A stretch of DNA of 64,000 nt from KBS-83 sp051025295 (GCA_051025295.1 JBMGJV010000011.1), one strand, 5' to 3'; counted from the first letter of the stretch, positions 44,638 to 53,897 are shown. Program-made: numbers and translations. Notes: generated by a model not told the origin, from the sequence alone.

Positions 44638-45096
44638 ATGCACGTTGCACACAACGCGGGGCAGACCGAGAGCCATAGGGCGCTCGACTTCCGGGAGCTC
44701 TGCGCCGTGCACGGCATTGCGGTCACTCACCAGCGCCAAGTGCTATTTGAGGTCATGCAGACCATCCCGGGGCACCCCAGCCCGGAAGAGGTCTACGAGC
44801 GTGTGCAGCAGCGCATTCCCTCGATTTCGCTGGCCACCGTGTACAAAAACCTTCATCTGTTCATCGCCAGCGGCCTCTTCCGCGAGGTCAGCCTGCACCA
44901 CGGCTCTCTCCGGGTGGAGATGAACGATCGTCCGCACCACCACATGGTGTGCACGCGCTGTAAGGCGATCTTCGACCTGGATGACGAGCAGCTCGGCCAG
45001 TTGATGCCTGCACAGCCGCTGCCTCATGGTTTCGTCGCGGAGCGCTACTCGGTCGACGTACTGGGCCGCTGCGCCGACTGCCGCGACGCCGAATAG
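44638..45096 (+). CDS. Fur/PerR-family metalloregulator
   Basis: A 152-residue repressor of the Fur superfamily. The winged helix contains GIAVTHQRQVLFEVMQ (about residues 26-41) and SLATVYKNLHLFIASGLFRE, the Fur recognition-helix block. The dimerisation domain has the metal motif RPHHHMVCTRC and a second pair CADC near the end; Cys105, Cys108, Cys145 and Cys148 would form the structural zinc site. The pattern looks closer to PerR than to Fur, so peroxide or metal sensing is inferred. TTGACA at 44603-44608 could be its -35, which would make the message nearly leaderless. The gene lies 67 bases after DUF2203. Confidence 0.9.
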   Translation: MHVAHNAGQTESHRALDFRELCAVHGIAVTHQRQVLFEVMQTIPGHPSPEEVYERVQQRIPSISLATVYKNLHLFIASGLFREVSLHHGSLRVEMNDRPHHHMVCTRCKAIFDLDDEQLGQLMPAQPLPHGFVAERYSVDVLGRCADCRDAE

Positions 45097-45169
45097 TCTT
45101 TTCTCTCGCTCTCTCCGAACGCTCTCTCTTGTCGCGACGTCCATCTCCTGCGCGTTTAGGATGGTGGCC

Positions 45170-46330
45170 ATGTTGAAGACCCTGGCTCGGGCTGGTACCG
45201 CGATTTCGGCCGCTTTGCTGACGGCAGTGACTCTCGCCGGCTGCGGCGATTTCTTCACCAAGACAACGACCGGCGGTGGTGGCGGAGGCGGTGGCACCAC
45301 CGCCAGCTACGTTTACGTAGGCACCCAGGCGGGCGTGCTGGCCAGCTTCGCCCTGTCCACCAGCGGCGCGTTCACGCAGATCGCCAACTCACCGACGACG
45401 CTGTCCACCTCGGCGATCAATGCGCTCGTCGTCACGCCCGGCAATTCCTATCTCTACGCCGCGGTGGCTGGTGCCGGCATCTTCGGCCTGGGCATCAACA
45501 GCAGCAGCGGCTTTCCCACCCTGGTGAAGACCTCCGCCCTGACCACAGATGTCGTGCCGGTAGCGTTGGCCATCGATCCCAGCGGGAAGTACCTGCTCGC
45601 TGCCGGACTGGGCGGTGGTGGTCCCGCCGTGGGCATTTACGCCATCAACTCCGACGGCACGCTCAGCACCCTCCAGGGCTCGCCCATCGCGATCACGCTG
45701 CCCAGCGGGAGCAATGCCGCCGACGTCAGCATCCAGAACATTGCAGTCGCCCCGGATAGCTCCTTCGTCTTCGTCTCGATGGGCAAGCTGGGGGTGGCAC
45801 CGCTGCCGTTCAACACCAGCGGCGGCCTGTCGCAGAACACCAGCGTAATTACAGCAAAGGCAACCAGCGGTGTCGGCAATCAGGACCTTGGGCTGGCTGT
45901 CGACCCGAAGAGCAAATTCCTCTACGTGGGCGAGACCAACCAGGGCATCCGGGCCTTCTCGATCGCCACCAATTTCCCGGAGATCAGCGGTTCCCCGTTC
46001 GCGGCCGGCGGGCAGCCGCGCTTCCTGCTGCTCGACGGAACCGGTGCCAATATTTATGCCGCCAACCAGGCAGACGGCACGATCAGCGCTTCCTCGGTGG
46101 CCGCCTCGGGTGCTCTGACCGCGATCGCTGGTTCCCCATTCAGCTCGGTTGGCGCGCAGCCCTATGCGCTGGCGCTTGACCAGACCAAGAAGTACCTGCT
46201 CGGGATTAATCTGGGCGGCAATCCAAGCGTGCAGGCCTATGGGTTCAGCACTGCGACTGCGGGGGCGCTCACCGCCGGCTCGACGATCGGCGGACTGGCT
46301 GCCGCGGGTGCTGTTGCGACCACGCACTAG
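45170..46330 (+). CDS. Beta-propeller lipoprotein (lactonase/YncE-like)
   Basis: A 386-residue exported lipoprotein. The lipobox is LAGC (acylated Cys at about residue 24), followed by a Gly-rich spacer. About seven propeller blades follow with the repeating pattern Y(V/L)Y...G...I.A..ID..G (ASYVYVGTQAGVLASFALS, KYLLAAGLGG, KFLYVGETNQGIRAFSI, ANIYAANQADGTISAS, KYLLGINLGG). This is the 3-carboxymuconate cyclase/6-phosphogluconolactonase-like fold common in Acidobacteriota; enzymatic activity is not implied. The ATG at 45170 was preferred over one three codons upstream because AGGA then has normal spacing. Confidence 0.85.
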   Translation: MLKTLARAGTAISAALLTAVTLAGCGDFFTKTTTGGGGGGGGTTASYVYVGTQAGVLASFALSTSGAFTQIANSPTTLSTSAINALVVTPGNSYLYAAVAGAGIFGLGINSSSGFPTLVKTSALTTDVVPVALAIDPSGKYLLAAGLGGGGPAVGIYAINSDGTLSTLQGSPIAITLPSGSNAADVSIQNIAVAPDSSFVFVSMGKLGVAPLPFNTSGGLSQNTSVITAKATSGVGNQDLGLAVDPKSKFLYVGETNQGIRAFSIATNFPEISGSPFAAGGQPRFLLLDGTGANIYAANQADGTISASSVAASGALTAIAGSPFSSVGAQPYALALDQTKKYLLGINLGGNPSVQAYGFSTATAGALTAGSTIGGLAAAGAVATTH

Positions 46331-46356
46331 AAAGCAAGCACCTAAAGAGCAAGAAG

Positions 46357-46391
46357 AAAAGGCTCACCCGGTCCTCTCGGGTGAGCCTTTT
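46357..46391. terminator. Bidirectional rho-independent terminator
   Basis: A perfect 14-base-pair inverted repeat, AAAAGGCTCACCCG then a 7-base loop then CGGGTGAGCCTTTT. It has T-runs on both strands and sits between the convergent beta-propeller gene (+) and ferritin-like gene (-). It should end both transcripts. Confidence 0.93.
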
Positions 46392-46415
46392 CTCTTGTAA
46401 CGACCGCAGTTCCGA

Positions 46416-47375
46416 CTACTTGATGTTGCCGTTCATTGCCTTGGGGAAGAAGACGCCGCCTGTGCTCTTGCCGCCGTAGACGATGCTGAGCACCTCTGCC
46501 GTATTCCGCGAGAAGGTGATCCCATTGTTGTCCGCATCGACGATGGTGGCAGCGCCGGTGGAGTCGTTGCCGACACCCACGTCATCGGTCTGCGTCGCTC
46601 CGCCTGCCTTGGACAGGGAGGCACGGGCTGCCGCGATCTTCTGCGACGCGTCCTGCGCCGCCGCACCCGCTGCGTAGATCCGTGTGCGGATGCTGCCTGC
46701 GTGGTAGGCCTCGACCGCCAGAATGCCGGCTGCCGCCTGAAGCAGCGCGGGGCTGCTCAGCAGGCCCGCCGCGCCGTTGTAGGCCGTCACGCCGACATCT
46801 TCGAAGATAAACGCGCCGAGCAGGAAGCTCGTCTCGTCAGCGAAGGGGTCAAACGTGGCGCCGAGCCCGGCTGCCATGGCCAGCGTGTTGAAGCTGGTGT
46901 AGAGGTCGATGTCCGGCATGGCCACGGATACCGCGCCCGCGCCCTTAATGCCGGCCTGCAGGAACGCGACGTGGTTGCGCTCGTCCTTGGCAGTTTCGGT
47001 GGCGTAGTCCTTCAGGATGGGCGTGGTGAAGGGAACCGGGGCGATCGGAGCGTTCGTGCCTGCCTTGGTGACGACTGTGCCACCCTTGGTCATGCCGTCG
47101 CTCGAGTCGATGGACAGCCCGATGCTGGAGTCGTTGATCAGCACGCCGGCCGTGGCCAGGGTGTAGAACTGCGCCTCCAGGAATTCGAGGTTGAGTGCGA
47201 AGTTGAGCACATCCGCGTCACTGGTCGCGGCATAGGCTGACTTGGTGGTGAGCACACTGCCCAGAGCGATACCGGCCAGGGCCGCGCCGCCCATCAGGAG
47301 TGTTTTGCGGCGATCCCGCCGCTCTGCCCGCCGCTCCAGCGTTTCGATTACTGCATTCTCGATGGTTTCGTTCAT
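46416..47375 (-). CDS. Ferritin-like (Ferritin_2) protein with Tat-type signal
   Basis: A 319-residue exported protein. The N-terminus has RRDRRKTLLMGGAALAGIAL, a twin-arginine-like signal cleaved near KSAYA. The four-helix bundle carries the di-iron ligand pattern: Glu in LEFLEAQFY, E-x-x-H in ERNHVAFLQ, Glu in FEDVGVTAYNGAA and E-x-x-H in VEAYHAGSIRTR. The C-terminal 90 residues end in an FSRNTAEVLSIVYG block shared with its paralogue. It is encoded nine bases downstream of that paralogue. Iron-binding or oxidase roles are inferred. Confidence 0.9.
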   Translation of the reverse strand: MNETIENAVIETLERRAERRDRRKTLLMGGAALAGIALGSVLTTKSAYAATSDADVLNFALNLEFLEAQFYTLATAGVLINDSSIGLSIDSSDGMTKGGTVVTKAGTNAPIAPVPFTTPILKDYATETAKDERNHVAFLQAGIKGAGAVSVAMPDIDLYTSFNTLAMAAGLGATFDPFADETSFLLGAFIFEDVGVTAYNGAAGLLSSPALLQAAAGILAVEAYHAGSIRTRIYAAGAAAQDASQKIAAARASLSKAGGATQTDDVGVGNDSTGAATIVDADNNGITFSRNTAEVLSIVYGGKSTGGVFFPKAMNGNIK

Positions 47376-47384
47376 CTCTGTCTC

Positions 47385-48308
47385 CTACTTCGCTGAGGCG
47401 GTGATCTTGCCGTTCAGGCCGTTGGGGAAGAAGCCTCCCTTGGTGGCACCCTTGCCGCTTGCGTCCAGGTACACGATGTCCAGTACCTGATCGGTGGTGC
47501 GGTGGAAGGCGAGCGAGTTCGAATCCGCCGGCACGATGGTGGTGCTGCTGGGCGCGACCTCGGCCGTGATGCCGCCGCCAGCAGAGCTGGCCGCTCCGCG
47601 CAGACCGGAGATCGCCACCGCTGCCTTCAGATAGTCGGGGTTGCTGTTGTAGACCAGCAGCGTGCGGATCTCAGCAGCGTGGTACGCCTCGGTTGCGTGA
47701 ATGGCTGCCGCAGCGCCCAGGATGGTCTTGTTCGAGATCAAGGTGACAGCGCCGTTGTAAGCGGTAACGCCTACGTCCTCAAACGTGAAGGCGCCAACCA
47801 GGAACGCGTTCTCATCGGTGAAGGGGCTGAACGTCGCACCCAGCCCTGCAGCCATGGCGGCTGCATTGAAGGAGGCCGTCAGGTCGATGGCTGGCTTGTC
47901 GACCGGGGTGCCACCGAACTGCTTGATGGCGGCGCGCAGGTAGCGAACATGCTGCTGCTCGTCGTCGGCGATCTCCATCGCATAGGCCTTGATGGCCGGG
48001 GTCGCGAAGGTGACCTGAGCACCACCCGTGGTCGCGCCCGGGCTGCTGCCTGTGTCCGCGGCGGCCAGACCGTTCCCGGTGACTGCGCGTAGATAGAACT
48101 CAGCCTCGAGGTATTCCAGGTTGAGGGCAAAGTTGAGAATGTCGACGTCAGTGACGGCCGTAGACGTGGGAGAGCCCACGTTGTTGACCGACGACTTATC
48201 ACTGCAGCCGATGACTGCCGCTGAACCGGCGGTGATGCCTAATCCTGCAAGGAACTGCCGGCGCGAGTGAGAACGGCGAGCCAGCAAATCCTGGATGATG
48301 TCGCTCAT
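47385..48308 (-). CDS. Ferritin-like (Ferritin_2) Tat lipoprotein, paralogue of the next gene
   Basis: A 307-residue exported protein. It begins with a strong Tat motif SRRQFLAGLG and a lipobox-like VIGC (Cys at about residue 35), so it is probably a Tat-exported lipoprotein. Di-iron ligands mirror the paralogue: LEYLEAEFY, DEQQHVRYL, FEDVGVTAYNGAV and TEAYHAAEIRTL. AGGAGG lies eleven bases before the ATG. It is first in a two-gene operon and divergent from an SH3 lipoprotein gene. Function in iron or oxidative stress is inferred only. Confidence 0.91.
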   Translation of the reverse strand: MSDIIQDLLARRSHSRRQFLAGLGITAGSAAVIGCSDKSSVNNVGSPTSTAVTDVDILNFALNLEYLEAEFYLRAVTGNGLAAADTGSSPGATTGGAQVTFATPAIKAYAMEIADDEQQHVRYLRAAIKQFGGTPVDKPAIDLTASFNAAAMAAGLGATFSPFTDENAFLVGAFTFEDVGVTAYNGAVTLISNKTILGAAAAIHATEAYHAAEIRTLLVYNSNPDYLKAAVAISGLRGAASSAGGGITAEVAPSSTTIVPADSNSLAFHRTTDQVLDIVYLDASGKGATKGGFFPNGLNGKITASAK

Positions 48309-48618
48309 AGGTGCGGATGCCTCCTGTTGACGAGAACGTCTTCGTCCTCGCGCTTGGATTCATTTCTTGGAAATGGAGGAGACCGAGAGTGTTGATGTCA
48401 TCAACTCTGTGGGGCTTCGGGCAGGACTAGCGGATTTTCGCGAACACCGCTCCGAAGAGGTGACGTATCCGGCTGTCCCACCTTTCGGCACTCCACACGC
48501 TGGCCAGCGGACTGTATACCAGAGGAAGAACGGACACGTGGTGCAATCAGGATTCACGCAAACAGCCCGGCAGGCGCAGGCCGGCACAGACACTTCCCCG
48601 GTCGTGGAACCGGGAGCC
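48309..48618. other. Divergent intergenic region with two inverted repeats
   Basis: These 310 bases separate the ferritin-like operon (-) from the SH3 lipoprotein gene (+). Two inverted repeats stand out: GACGAGAACGTCTTCGTC at 48329-48346 (seven of nine symmetric pairs, centred on ACGT) and CATTTCTTGGAAATG at 48361-48375 (perfect six-base arms). Either may bind a regulator. An in-frame upstream extension of the SH3 gene runs through part of the region but lacks a signal-peptide start. Confidence 0.5.
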
Positions 48619-49881
48619 ATGCCATGGTGGGCAGCAGCCAGCCTGGCGCTCGCTCTTGTGCTGCCTGCCGGCTGCCATCGGACCAGTGCCAGCAGCCGGG
48701 CAGAGGTCGTCTTCGTCGTCAGCAAACAGACCTGGCTGCGCGACCGCATCGCGCCCGTCTCCAGCAAGGTTGCCCAGGTCAGTAATGGCGACAAGCTTAC
48801 GGTGCTGGCCCGTGACCGGCGCTTCCTGAATGTCCGCACCGCCGACGGCAAGACGGGCTGGCTCGAGGAGCACGCCGTTGTCGATCGGCCCACGGCCGAC
48901 CAGTTCGAAGCGCTGACCAGCCAGCATAGGGAGGATCCCGTCGTCGCCACCGGCGTGCTGCGCGACGAGGTGTTCCTGCACCTGACGCCGGGTCGGGATA
49001 CGGAGCGCTTCAACCTCCTGCCGGAGGGTGACAAGCTGCAGTTGCTGGAGCGTGCGAGCATTGAAAAGCTGACGCCTGAGGGTGCGTTTCGGCAGCAGCA
49101 GCAGAAAGCGGCCGAGCTGCGCACCGAGGCTGCCGCCCAGCGTCTGCAGTACCTCATCGAGAAGGGTAAGGGCCCCACGCCGCAGGGCAAGATCGAGATG
49201 GGAAAGTCCGCCGCCCCGCCTCCGCCGCCGGATAGCGCGTTTGTGCCCGCGCCGGTCGCTGTCGATCCAAATGCGCCTCCGCCACAGTATGAGGATTGGT
49301 GGCTGGTGCGTGATAGCAAGGGGCTGGTGGGCTGGCTGCTGGCGCGTCGCCTCGACGTGGATGTGCCGGACGAAGTGGTGCGCTATGCCGAGGGCAAAAA
49401 GATCGTTGGCGCGTACCTGCTTGGCAAGATTCCCGACGACGAGTCGCCGTTCCCGGATCACCAGGCGCCTGAGTACGTCATGGTGCTGAATCCGTTCCTG
49501 GATGGGCTGCCCTACGACTACAGCCGGGTGCGCCTGCTGGTCTGGAATGCACGCAAGCATCGCTACGAAGGCGGCCTGCGGCTGGACAACCTCGTCGGTT
49601 ACCTGCCGGTGACGGTGAAGCATGAGGATCTGGACCATAAAGGAGTCGCGGTCCCGACGTTCGACTTCCGACTGGGCGCAGCGGGGGGCGAGCCCTCGCT
49701 CGATCCCAAGACGGGGCACCCGGTCCCCGTGCCCACGGTCACGATCAAGTACCGGCTCGATGGGGAGACGGTGCGGCGTGTTGCCGATAGCGGCGAGTCA
49801 TTCCCGAAGCTCGCATCGAGCGCTTCGAGTGTCGAAGAGAAGCGCAAGGCGGAGCGTGCCGCCCGCCACCACCACCGCTAA
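48619..49881 (+). CDS. SH3-domain-containing lipoprotein
   Basis: A 420-residue exported lipoprotein: MPWWAAASLALALVLPAGCH gives a lipobox with Cys at about residue 19. A bacterial SH3-like domain follows (about 30-90; TWLRDRIAPVSSKVAQVSNG, KTGWLEEHAVV). After an acidic/helical segment and a Pro-rich linker (PPPPPDS) comes a second SH3-like unit (about 225-255; WWLVRDSKGLVGWLLARRLD). A C-terminal beta-rich domain of about 150 residues is not recognised and the end is His/Arg-rich. GGGAG two bases before the ATG supports this start. It probably binds cell-wall peptides. Confidence 0.75.
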   Translation: MPWWAAASLALALVLPAGCHRTSASSRAEVVFVVSKQTWLRDRIAPVSSKVAQVSNGDKLTVLARDRRFLNVRTADGKTGWLEEHAVVDRPTADQFEALTSQHREDPVVATGVLRDEVFLHLTPGRDTERFNLLPEGDKLQLLERASIEKLTPEGAFRQQQQKAAELRTEAAAQRLQYLIEKGKGPTPQGKIEMGKSAAPPPPPDSAFVPAPVAVDPNAPPPQYEDWWLVRDSKGLVGWLLARRLDVDVPDEVVRYAEGKKIVGAYLLGKIPDDESPFPDHQAPEYVMVLNPFLDGLPYDYSRVRLLVWNARKHRYEGGLRLDNLVGYLPVTVKHEDLDHKGVAVPTFDFRLGAAGGEPSLDPKTGHPVPVPTVTIKYRLDGETVRRVADSGESFPKLASSASSVEEKRKAERAARHHHR

Positions 49882-49890
49882 GTCAGAGGG

Positions 49891-51072
49891 CTAGGCGCTC
49901 CTCCGGCGAAAGAAATCAGCGATCACGCTGACAACGCGTTCCTGCTCCAAGTCTTTGAGCTGCGGGAAGATGGGAAGGGCCAGCACTTCGCGCGCCGCGC
50001 GTTCGCTTTCGGGAAAGTCACCCTGCTGGTAGCCGAGCGAGGCGAGTGCCTTCTGCTGGTGCAGCCCAAGCGGGTAGTAGACCTCGCTCCCGACGCCCTG
50101 CTCGGCGAGGTATGCGCGCAGCTCATCCCGCCTGGGCACGCGAACAACATACTGATGAAAGACGTGATGGGCGCGCGGATCGGTCCACGGCAGGACAATT
50201 CCGGATTCGGGATACGGCCCCGGCTCTGCGAGGTCGGCTTGCTCGAACAGTTCAGCGTAGCGTGCGGCAAGGGCGCGGCGGCGCCCGTTCCAGCGCTCCA
50301 CGTGGCGCAGCTTGACCAGCAGGACCGCTGCCTGCAACGTATCCAGCCGGCTGTTCCAGCCCACCTCGTCGTGGTGGTAGCGCACCTTCATGCCATGCGC
50401 GCGGAGGCTGCGCGCTCGCTCGGCCACCGCGGCGTTGCTGGTTGTGACCATCCCGGCATCGCCCGCCGCGCTGAGATTCTTGGTGGGGTAGAAGCTAAAG
50501 GCCGCTGAAGTGCCGAGGGCGCCTGCCCGGGTGCCGAGCCACGCTGCACCGAACGCCTGCGCCGCGTCCTCCACTAGCACGCACTCGTGAGCGCGGGCAA
50601 TATCGGTCAGCGCACTCCAGTCGGCACATTGTCCGTAGAGGTGAACCGGCAGCACCGCCCGGCAGCGCCCGTGGTTGAGAGCCTCGGCGAACGCCGTGGG
50701 CGCCAGGTTGAAGCTGCGCGGATCGATGTCCGCGAGTACCGGAAGGGCTCCCGTGCGCAGGATGGCGCTGGCGGTTGCAAAGAAGGAAAACGCAGTGGTG
50801 ACGACTCGGTCCCCAGGGCCGACGCCCGCGCCTGCCAGGGCCAGCCAGAGGGCGTCCGTGCCGGAGCCGCAGCCGACTGCTTCGCTGGTTCCACAGGCCC
50901 GGGCAGCAGCTTGTTCAAAGGCCGTGACCTCGGGGCCGAGCACAAAGCGCTGGCTGCGGAAGACGGCCTCCACCGCGCTGAGTAGCTCGGGGCCAATCTC
51001 TGCGTATTCGCGGGCGAAATCCAGCAGCGGAACCGCTTTCCTGGCCTCCGGCTCCCGATTTGCCGCCGTCAT
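49891..51072 (-). CDS. DegT/DnrJ/EryC1/StrS-family sugar aminotransferase
   Basis: A 393-residue PLP enzyme. Conserved blocks are VPLLDFAREYAEI, RFVLGPEVTAFEQ, GCGSGTDALWLAL, FFATASAILRTGALPVLADI, LVEDAAQAFGA and FSFYPTKNLSAAGDAGMV, in which Lys (about residue 195) binds PLP. The C-terminus has EVYYPLGLHQQKAL. Such enzymes aminate keto-sugar nucleotides for surface polysaccharides or antibiotics. No nucleotide-sugar genes are adjacent. ATG at 51072 chosen; a GTG eight codons upstream is possible. Confidence 0.92.
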   Translation of the reverse strand: MTAANREPEARKAVPLLDFAREYAEIGPELLSAVEAVFRSQRFVLGPEVTAFEQAAARACGTSEAVGCGSGTDALWLALAGAGVGPGDRVVTTAFSFFATASAILRTGALPVLADIDPRSFNLAPTAFAEALNHGRCRAVLPVHLYGQCADWSALTDIARAHECVLVEDAAQAFGAAWLGTRAGALGTSAAFSFYPTKNLSAAGDAGMVTTSNAAVAERARSLRAHGMKVRYHHDEVGWNSRLDTLQAAVLLVKLRHVERWNGRRRALAARYAELFEQADLAEPGPYPESGIVLPWTDPRAHHVFHQYVVRVPRRDELRAYLAEQGVGSEVYYPLGLHQQKALASLGYQQGDFPESERAAREVLALPIFPQLKDLEQERVVSVIADFFRRRSA

Positions 51073-51324
51073 GGTACCGTGGTGCTCCAGGCTCACGGTA
51101 GAAGGTTATCACCGCAACCACAACCATCAATCCTGCATCCGAGTGACGTGTCTGGAGAGGCTGCACCGGGTGTCGGAACGCATTACTTGGGTACGTTCGC
51201 AACACTTGGGATGGACTCCTTCGGTTAGTCCCCATCCCCCTGATTCATACAGCGGCAGCGTTTTGGGCGCTGGCGCGGATTGTGCTGTAAAGAGACATAG
51301 CCTCACGGCGCGGAGATCGGCACC

Positions 51325-51621
51325 ATGGACAGCAAGCCGGCACAGAACATTCAGGACACCTTCCTGAACACCGTTCGCAAAGACAAGACCCCGATCACGA
51401 TCTACCTCGTCAGCGGCGTGAAGCTGACAGGCCGGATCCGCTCATTCGACAAGTATTCGGTCCTGCTCGAGAACAACAGCCAGGAGCAGTTGATCTTCAA
51501 GCACGCCATCTCCACCGTGGTGAGCAATCGCGCCGTGATGCACGACCACCGTTTGGGTCATCCCCCCGCCGGTGTGTCGCATCCGCAGGCGACGCCACTG
51601 CGGCAGGAGGCGGAATCCTAG
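51325..51621 (+). CDS. hfq: RNA chaperone Hfq
   Basis: A 98-residue Hfq. Sm1 and Sm2 motifs are intact: IQDTFLNTVRKDKTPITIYL, VSGVKLTGRIRSFDKYSVLL and the C-terminal Sm2 block LIFKHAISTVV (the usual YKHAIS reads FKHAIS). The protein forms a hexameric ring pairing sRNAs with mRNAs. A flexible tail of about 25 residues follows. GGAG lies about nine bases before the ATG. The next gene is hflX, the conserved partner downstream of hfq in many bacteria. Confidence 0.97.
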   Translation: MDSKPAQNIQDTFLNTVRKDKTPITIYLVSGVKLTGRIRSFDKYSVLLENNSQEQLIFKHAISTVVSNRAVMHDHRLGHPPAGVSHPQATPLRQEAES

Positions 51622-51652
51622 CGCTTTCGCGGCACACACTCCTTCCAAACGC

Positions 51653-53104
51653 ATGAATCGTGCGGCAACGACCGATCCGGCGCGCGGCAACCGATGCGTC
51701 CTGGTCTCTGTTGAGTTCGCAGGCCGACGGCGCGGTGTGTCTCGCGCTGCAGCAGCAGCACGCGCCGCCGCGCAGTCTTCTGCTGATCTCGAAGAGACAA
51801 CCGATGTGCCCGATGCGGCGCACAGCAGCGGCAACACTCGGGCGCCGCGCATTGCTGCGTCACACTTTGATTTCGAAGCCGCGCGCGAGGAGTTCCGCGA
51901 ACTGGTGGTCAGCGCCGGCGGCGATGTGGTCGCCGAGATTACGCAGCGGCGCCTAGAACCAGACGCGGCCACGCTGATCGGCAAGGGCAAGATCACGGAG
52001 GTAGCCGCGGTGACTGCCTCGAGCAACGCGGATGTCGTGCTCTTCGATCAGGATCTGTCACCGACACAGCTACGCAATCTCGAAGCCGAGCTTCCGGCGC
52101 GGGTAGTCGACCGCACGCAGCTCATCCTGGACATCTTCGCCCGGCACGCCCGCACCCGCGAGGGCCATCTGCAGGTGGAGCTGGCGCAGCTTGAATACAT
52201 GCTGCCGCGGCTGGCCGGCCGGGGCGCGGCCATGTCGCAGACGGGCGGCGGTATCGGGACGCGGGGTCCGGGTGAAACGAAGCTCGAGACCGACCGCCGG
52301 CGGATTCAGCGTCGCCTGGTGCAACTGCGTCAGGATCTCGAGGGCGTCCGCCGGGTCCGCGGCCAGCAGCGCCAGCGGCGCGAGGCAGTGCCGGTGCCGA
52401 CCATCGCGCTGGTCGGTTACACGAACGCCGGCAAGAGCACGCTATTCAATCGGCTGACGCATGCCGATGTACTCGAGTCGGCGCGCATGTTCGCGACGCT
52501 TGACCCCAAGCTGAAGGCGATCACGCTGCCGTCTCGCCGCAAAATTCTGCTCTCCGACACGGTGGGTTTCATTCGTGATCTACCGCACACGCTGGTGACC
52601 TCGTTCCGGGCGACGCTCGAAGAGGTACAGAAGGCCGAGGTGCTGATCCACGTCGAGGATGCGGCGAGCCCCATGCGTGAAGAGCGCAGCCGCGAGGTGG
52701 AGCGCGTCCTTGCCGAACTCGATGTGCGCGAGCGGCGGCAATTGCAGGCGCTCAACAAAGCGGACCTGCTGACGGAGGAGGAGCGCGCCGGGCTTTCTGG
52801 CCGGCCGGACGCCTTGCTGCTCTCAGCCCGCACTGGCGAAGGACTGGACCGCTTGCTGGCCGAGATGGATGCCGCGCTGTCTGCAGATCCGCTGATCACG
52901 CGTTCGCTCACTGTGCCGCAGAGCGAGGGCGGCGTGCTGGCCGCACTCGGGGCCGGCGCCCGCATCGCGGAACGACGCTTCGTCGACAGCGAAGTCGCCA
53001 TGGTGGTTGAAGGGCCGGCGTCGCTGCTGGGCCGCTATCGCCGGTTCTGGGATGAGAACAGGCACAAGGAGAACGCTGTGGACCCGGAAGCGCACGGATC
53101 CTAG
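51653..53104 (+). CDS. hflX: GTPase HflX
   Basis: A 483-residue ribosome-associated GTPase that splits stalled ribosomes. The N-terminal HflX domain has LVVSAGGDVVAEITQRR and ATLIGKGKITEV. A coiled-coil segment contains GGGIGTRGPGETKLETDRR. The G domain has G1 GYTNAGKST (about residues 255-263), G3 DTVGFIRDLPHTLVTSF and G4 NKAD. The start at 51653 was chosen because the preceding 27 residues overlap hfq and are not family-like; the first 60 residues are still Ala-rich and variable. Confidence 0.95.
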   Translation: MNRAATTDPARGNRCVLVSVEFAGRRRGVSRAAAAARAAAQSSADLEETTDVPDAAHSSGNTRAPRIAASHFDFEAAREEFRELVVSAGGDVVAEITQRRLEPDAATLIGKGKITEVAAVTASSNADVVLFDQDLSPTQLRNLEAELPARVVDRTQLILDIFARHARTREGHLQVELAQLEYMLPRLAGRGAAMSQTGGGIGTRGPGETKLETDRRRIQRRLVQLRQDLEGVRRVRGQQRQRREAVPVPTIALVGYTNAGKSTLFNRLTHADVLESARMFATLDPKLKAITLPSRRKILLSDTVGFIRDLPHTLVTSFRATLEEVQKAEVLIHVEDAASPMREERSREVERVLAELDVRERRQLQALNKADLLTEEERAGLSGRPDALLLSARTGEGLDRLLAEMDAALSADPLITRSLTVPQSEGGVLAALGAGARIAERRFVDSEVAMVVEGPASLLGRYRRFWDENRHKENAVDPEAHGS

Positions 53105-53399
53105 TCGAGCCTGCGCATGGTGTTGTTTGTACCGGATGGGCAGGGGAGGAGAAGCGGTGGTACGTCCCCTCTACCCTGCATCCAGCAGACCCGGCTCGGG
53201 TCGAGATGTGTTTAGTTTACCCCGCTGAAACTCCTGGTCAACCCGGGAATCGGGATAACCGGTATCATATTCACAGACACTTCACACGTTGCTGAAAGTG
53301 AGCAGTTTTCGGCGATCCTGCTTGGTTTGACACCCCAAAATCGCCTCTGTTAGAACCGTACTTTCCGGACCTTTTCGCCGCCATCTCCCATCCTGATGG

Positions 53400-53897
53400 A
53401 TGGCACCCTCGGGGACTGCATTGGACCTTATCCTTCAACAACTGGGCGATCTCTTTCTGCGTTCTGTGCCCACGGTTGTGCTGTTTCTGCTGCTTCTGGT
53501 GGCCTACCGCGTGCTGGTCTACGCACCGCTCGAGCGAGTGCTGCGCGAACGTCGGGAGCGCACCACGGGCGCCGTGGCCAAGGCAGAGGCCGCCATCCGC
53601 GCAGCCGATGTTCGCTCGCAGGAGTACGAAGCCAAGCTGCGCGCCGCCCGCGCCGAGATCTTCCGCGCCCGCGAGCAGCGCATGCAAGTTTTGCAGCGTG
53701 AGCGGGAGCGCATTCTCGAAGAGGCGAGGCATGCCTCGCATGACACCGTGCGCGTGGCTCGCCAGCGACTCGAGTCCGAAGCTGTAACGGCTCGTACCTC
53801 CCTCGAGAGCAGAGCCGACGCGCTCGCGTCCGAGATTCTCCGCGCCATCGTGCCCTCAGCGGCCGGCGTGGCCACTGCGCCGGGGAGCCGGTACTGA
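53400..53897 (+). CDS. ATP synthase F0 subunit b' (first of two b-type subunits)
   Basis: A 165-residue single-pass stalk subunit. One hydrophobic helix (about residues 22-42, SVPTVVLFLLLLVAYRVLVY) is followed by a long charged coiled coil (RRERTTGAVAKAEAAIRAAD; SVGEAR-type EEARHASHD), the F0 b layout. An alternative start is the TTG at 53421 giving LDLILQQLGDLF, which looks more like the family N-terminus and has GGGGA upstream. It opens the ATP synthase operon after 295 bases without a gene; a TATCAT at 53263-53268 could be a -10 box. The stop overlaps the next b gene by one base. Confidence 0.88.
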   Translation: MAPSGTALDLILQQLGDLFLRSVPTVVLFLLLLVAYRVLVYAPLERVLRERRERTTGAVAKAEAAIRAADVRSQEYEAKLRAARAEIFRAREQRMQVLQRERERILEEARHASHDTVRVARQRLESEAVTARTSLESRADALASEILRAIVPSAAGVATAPGSRY

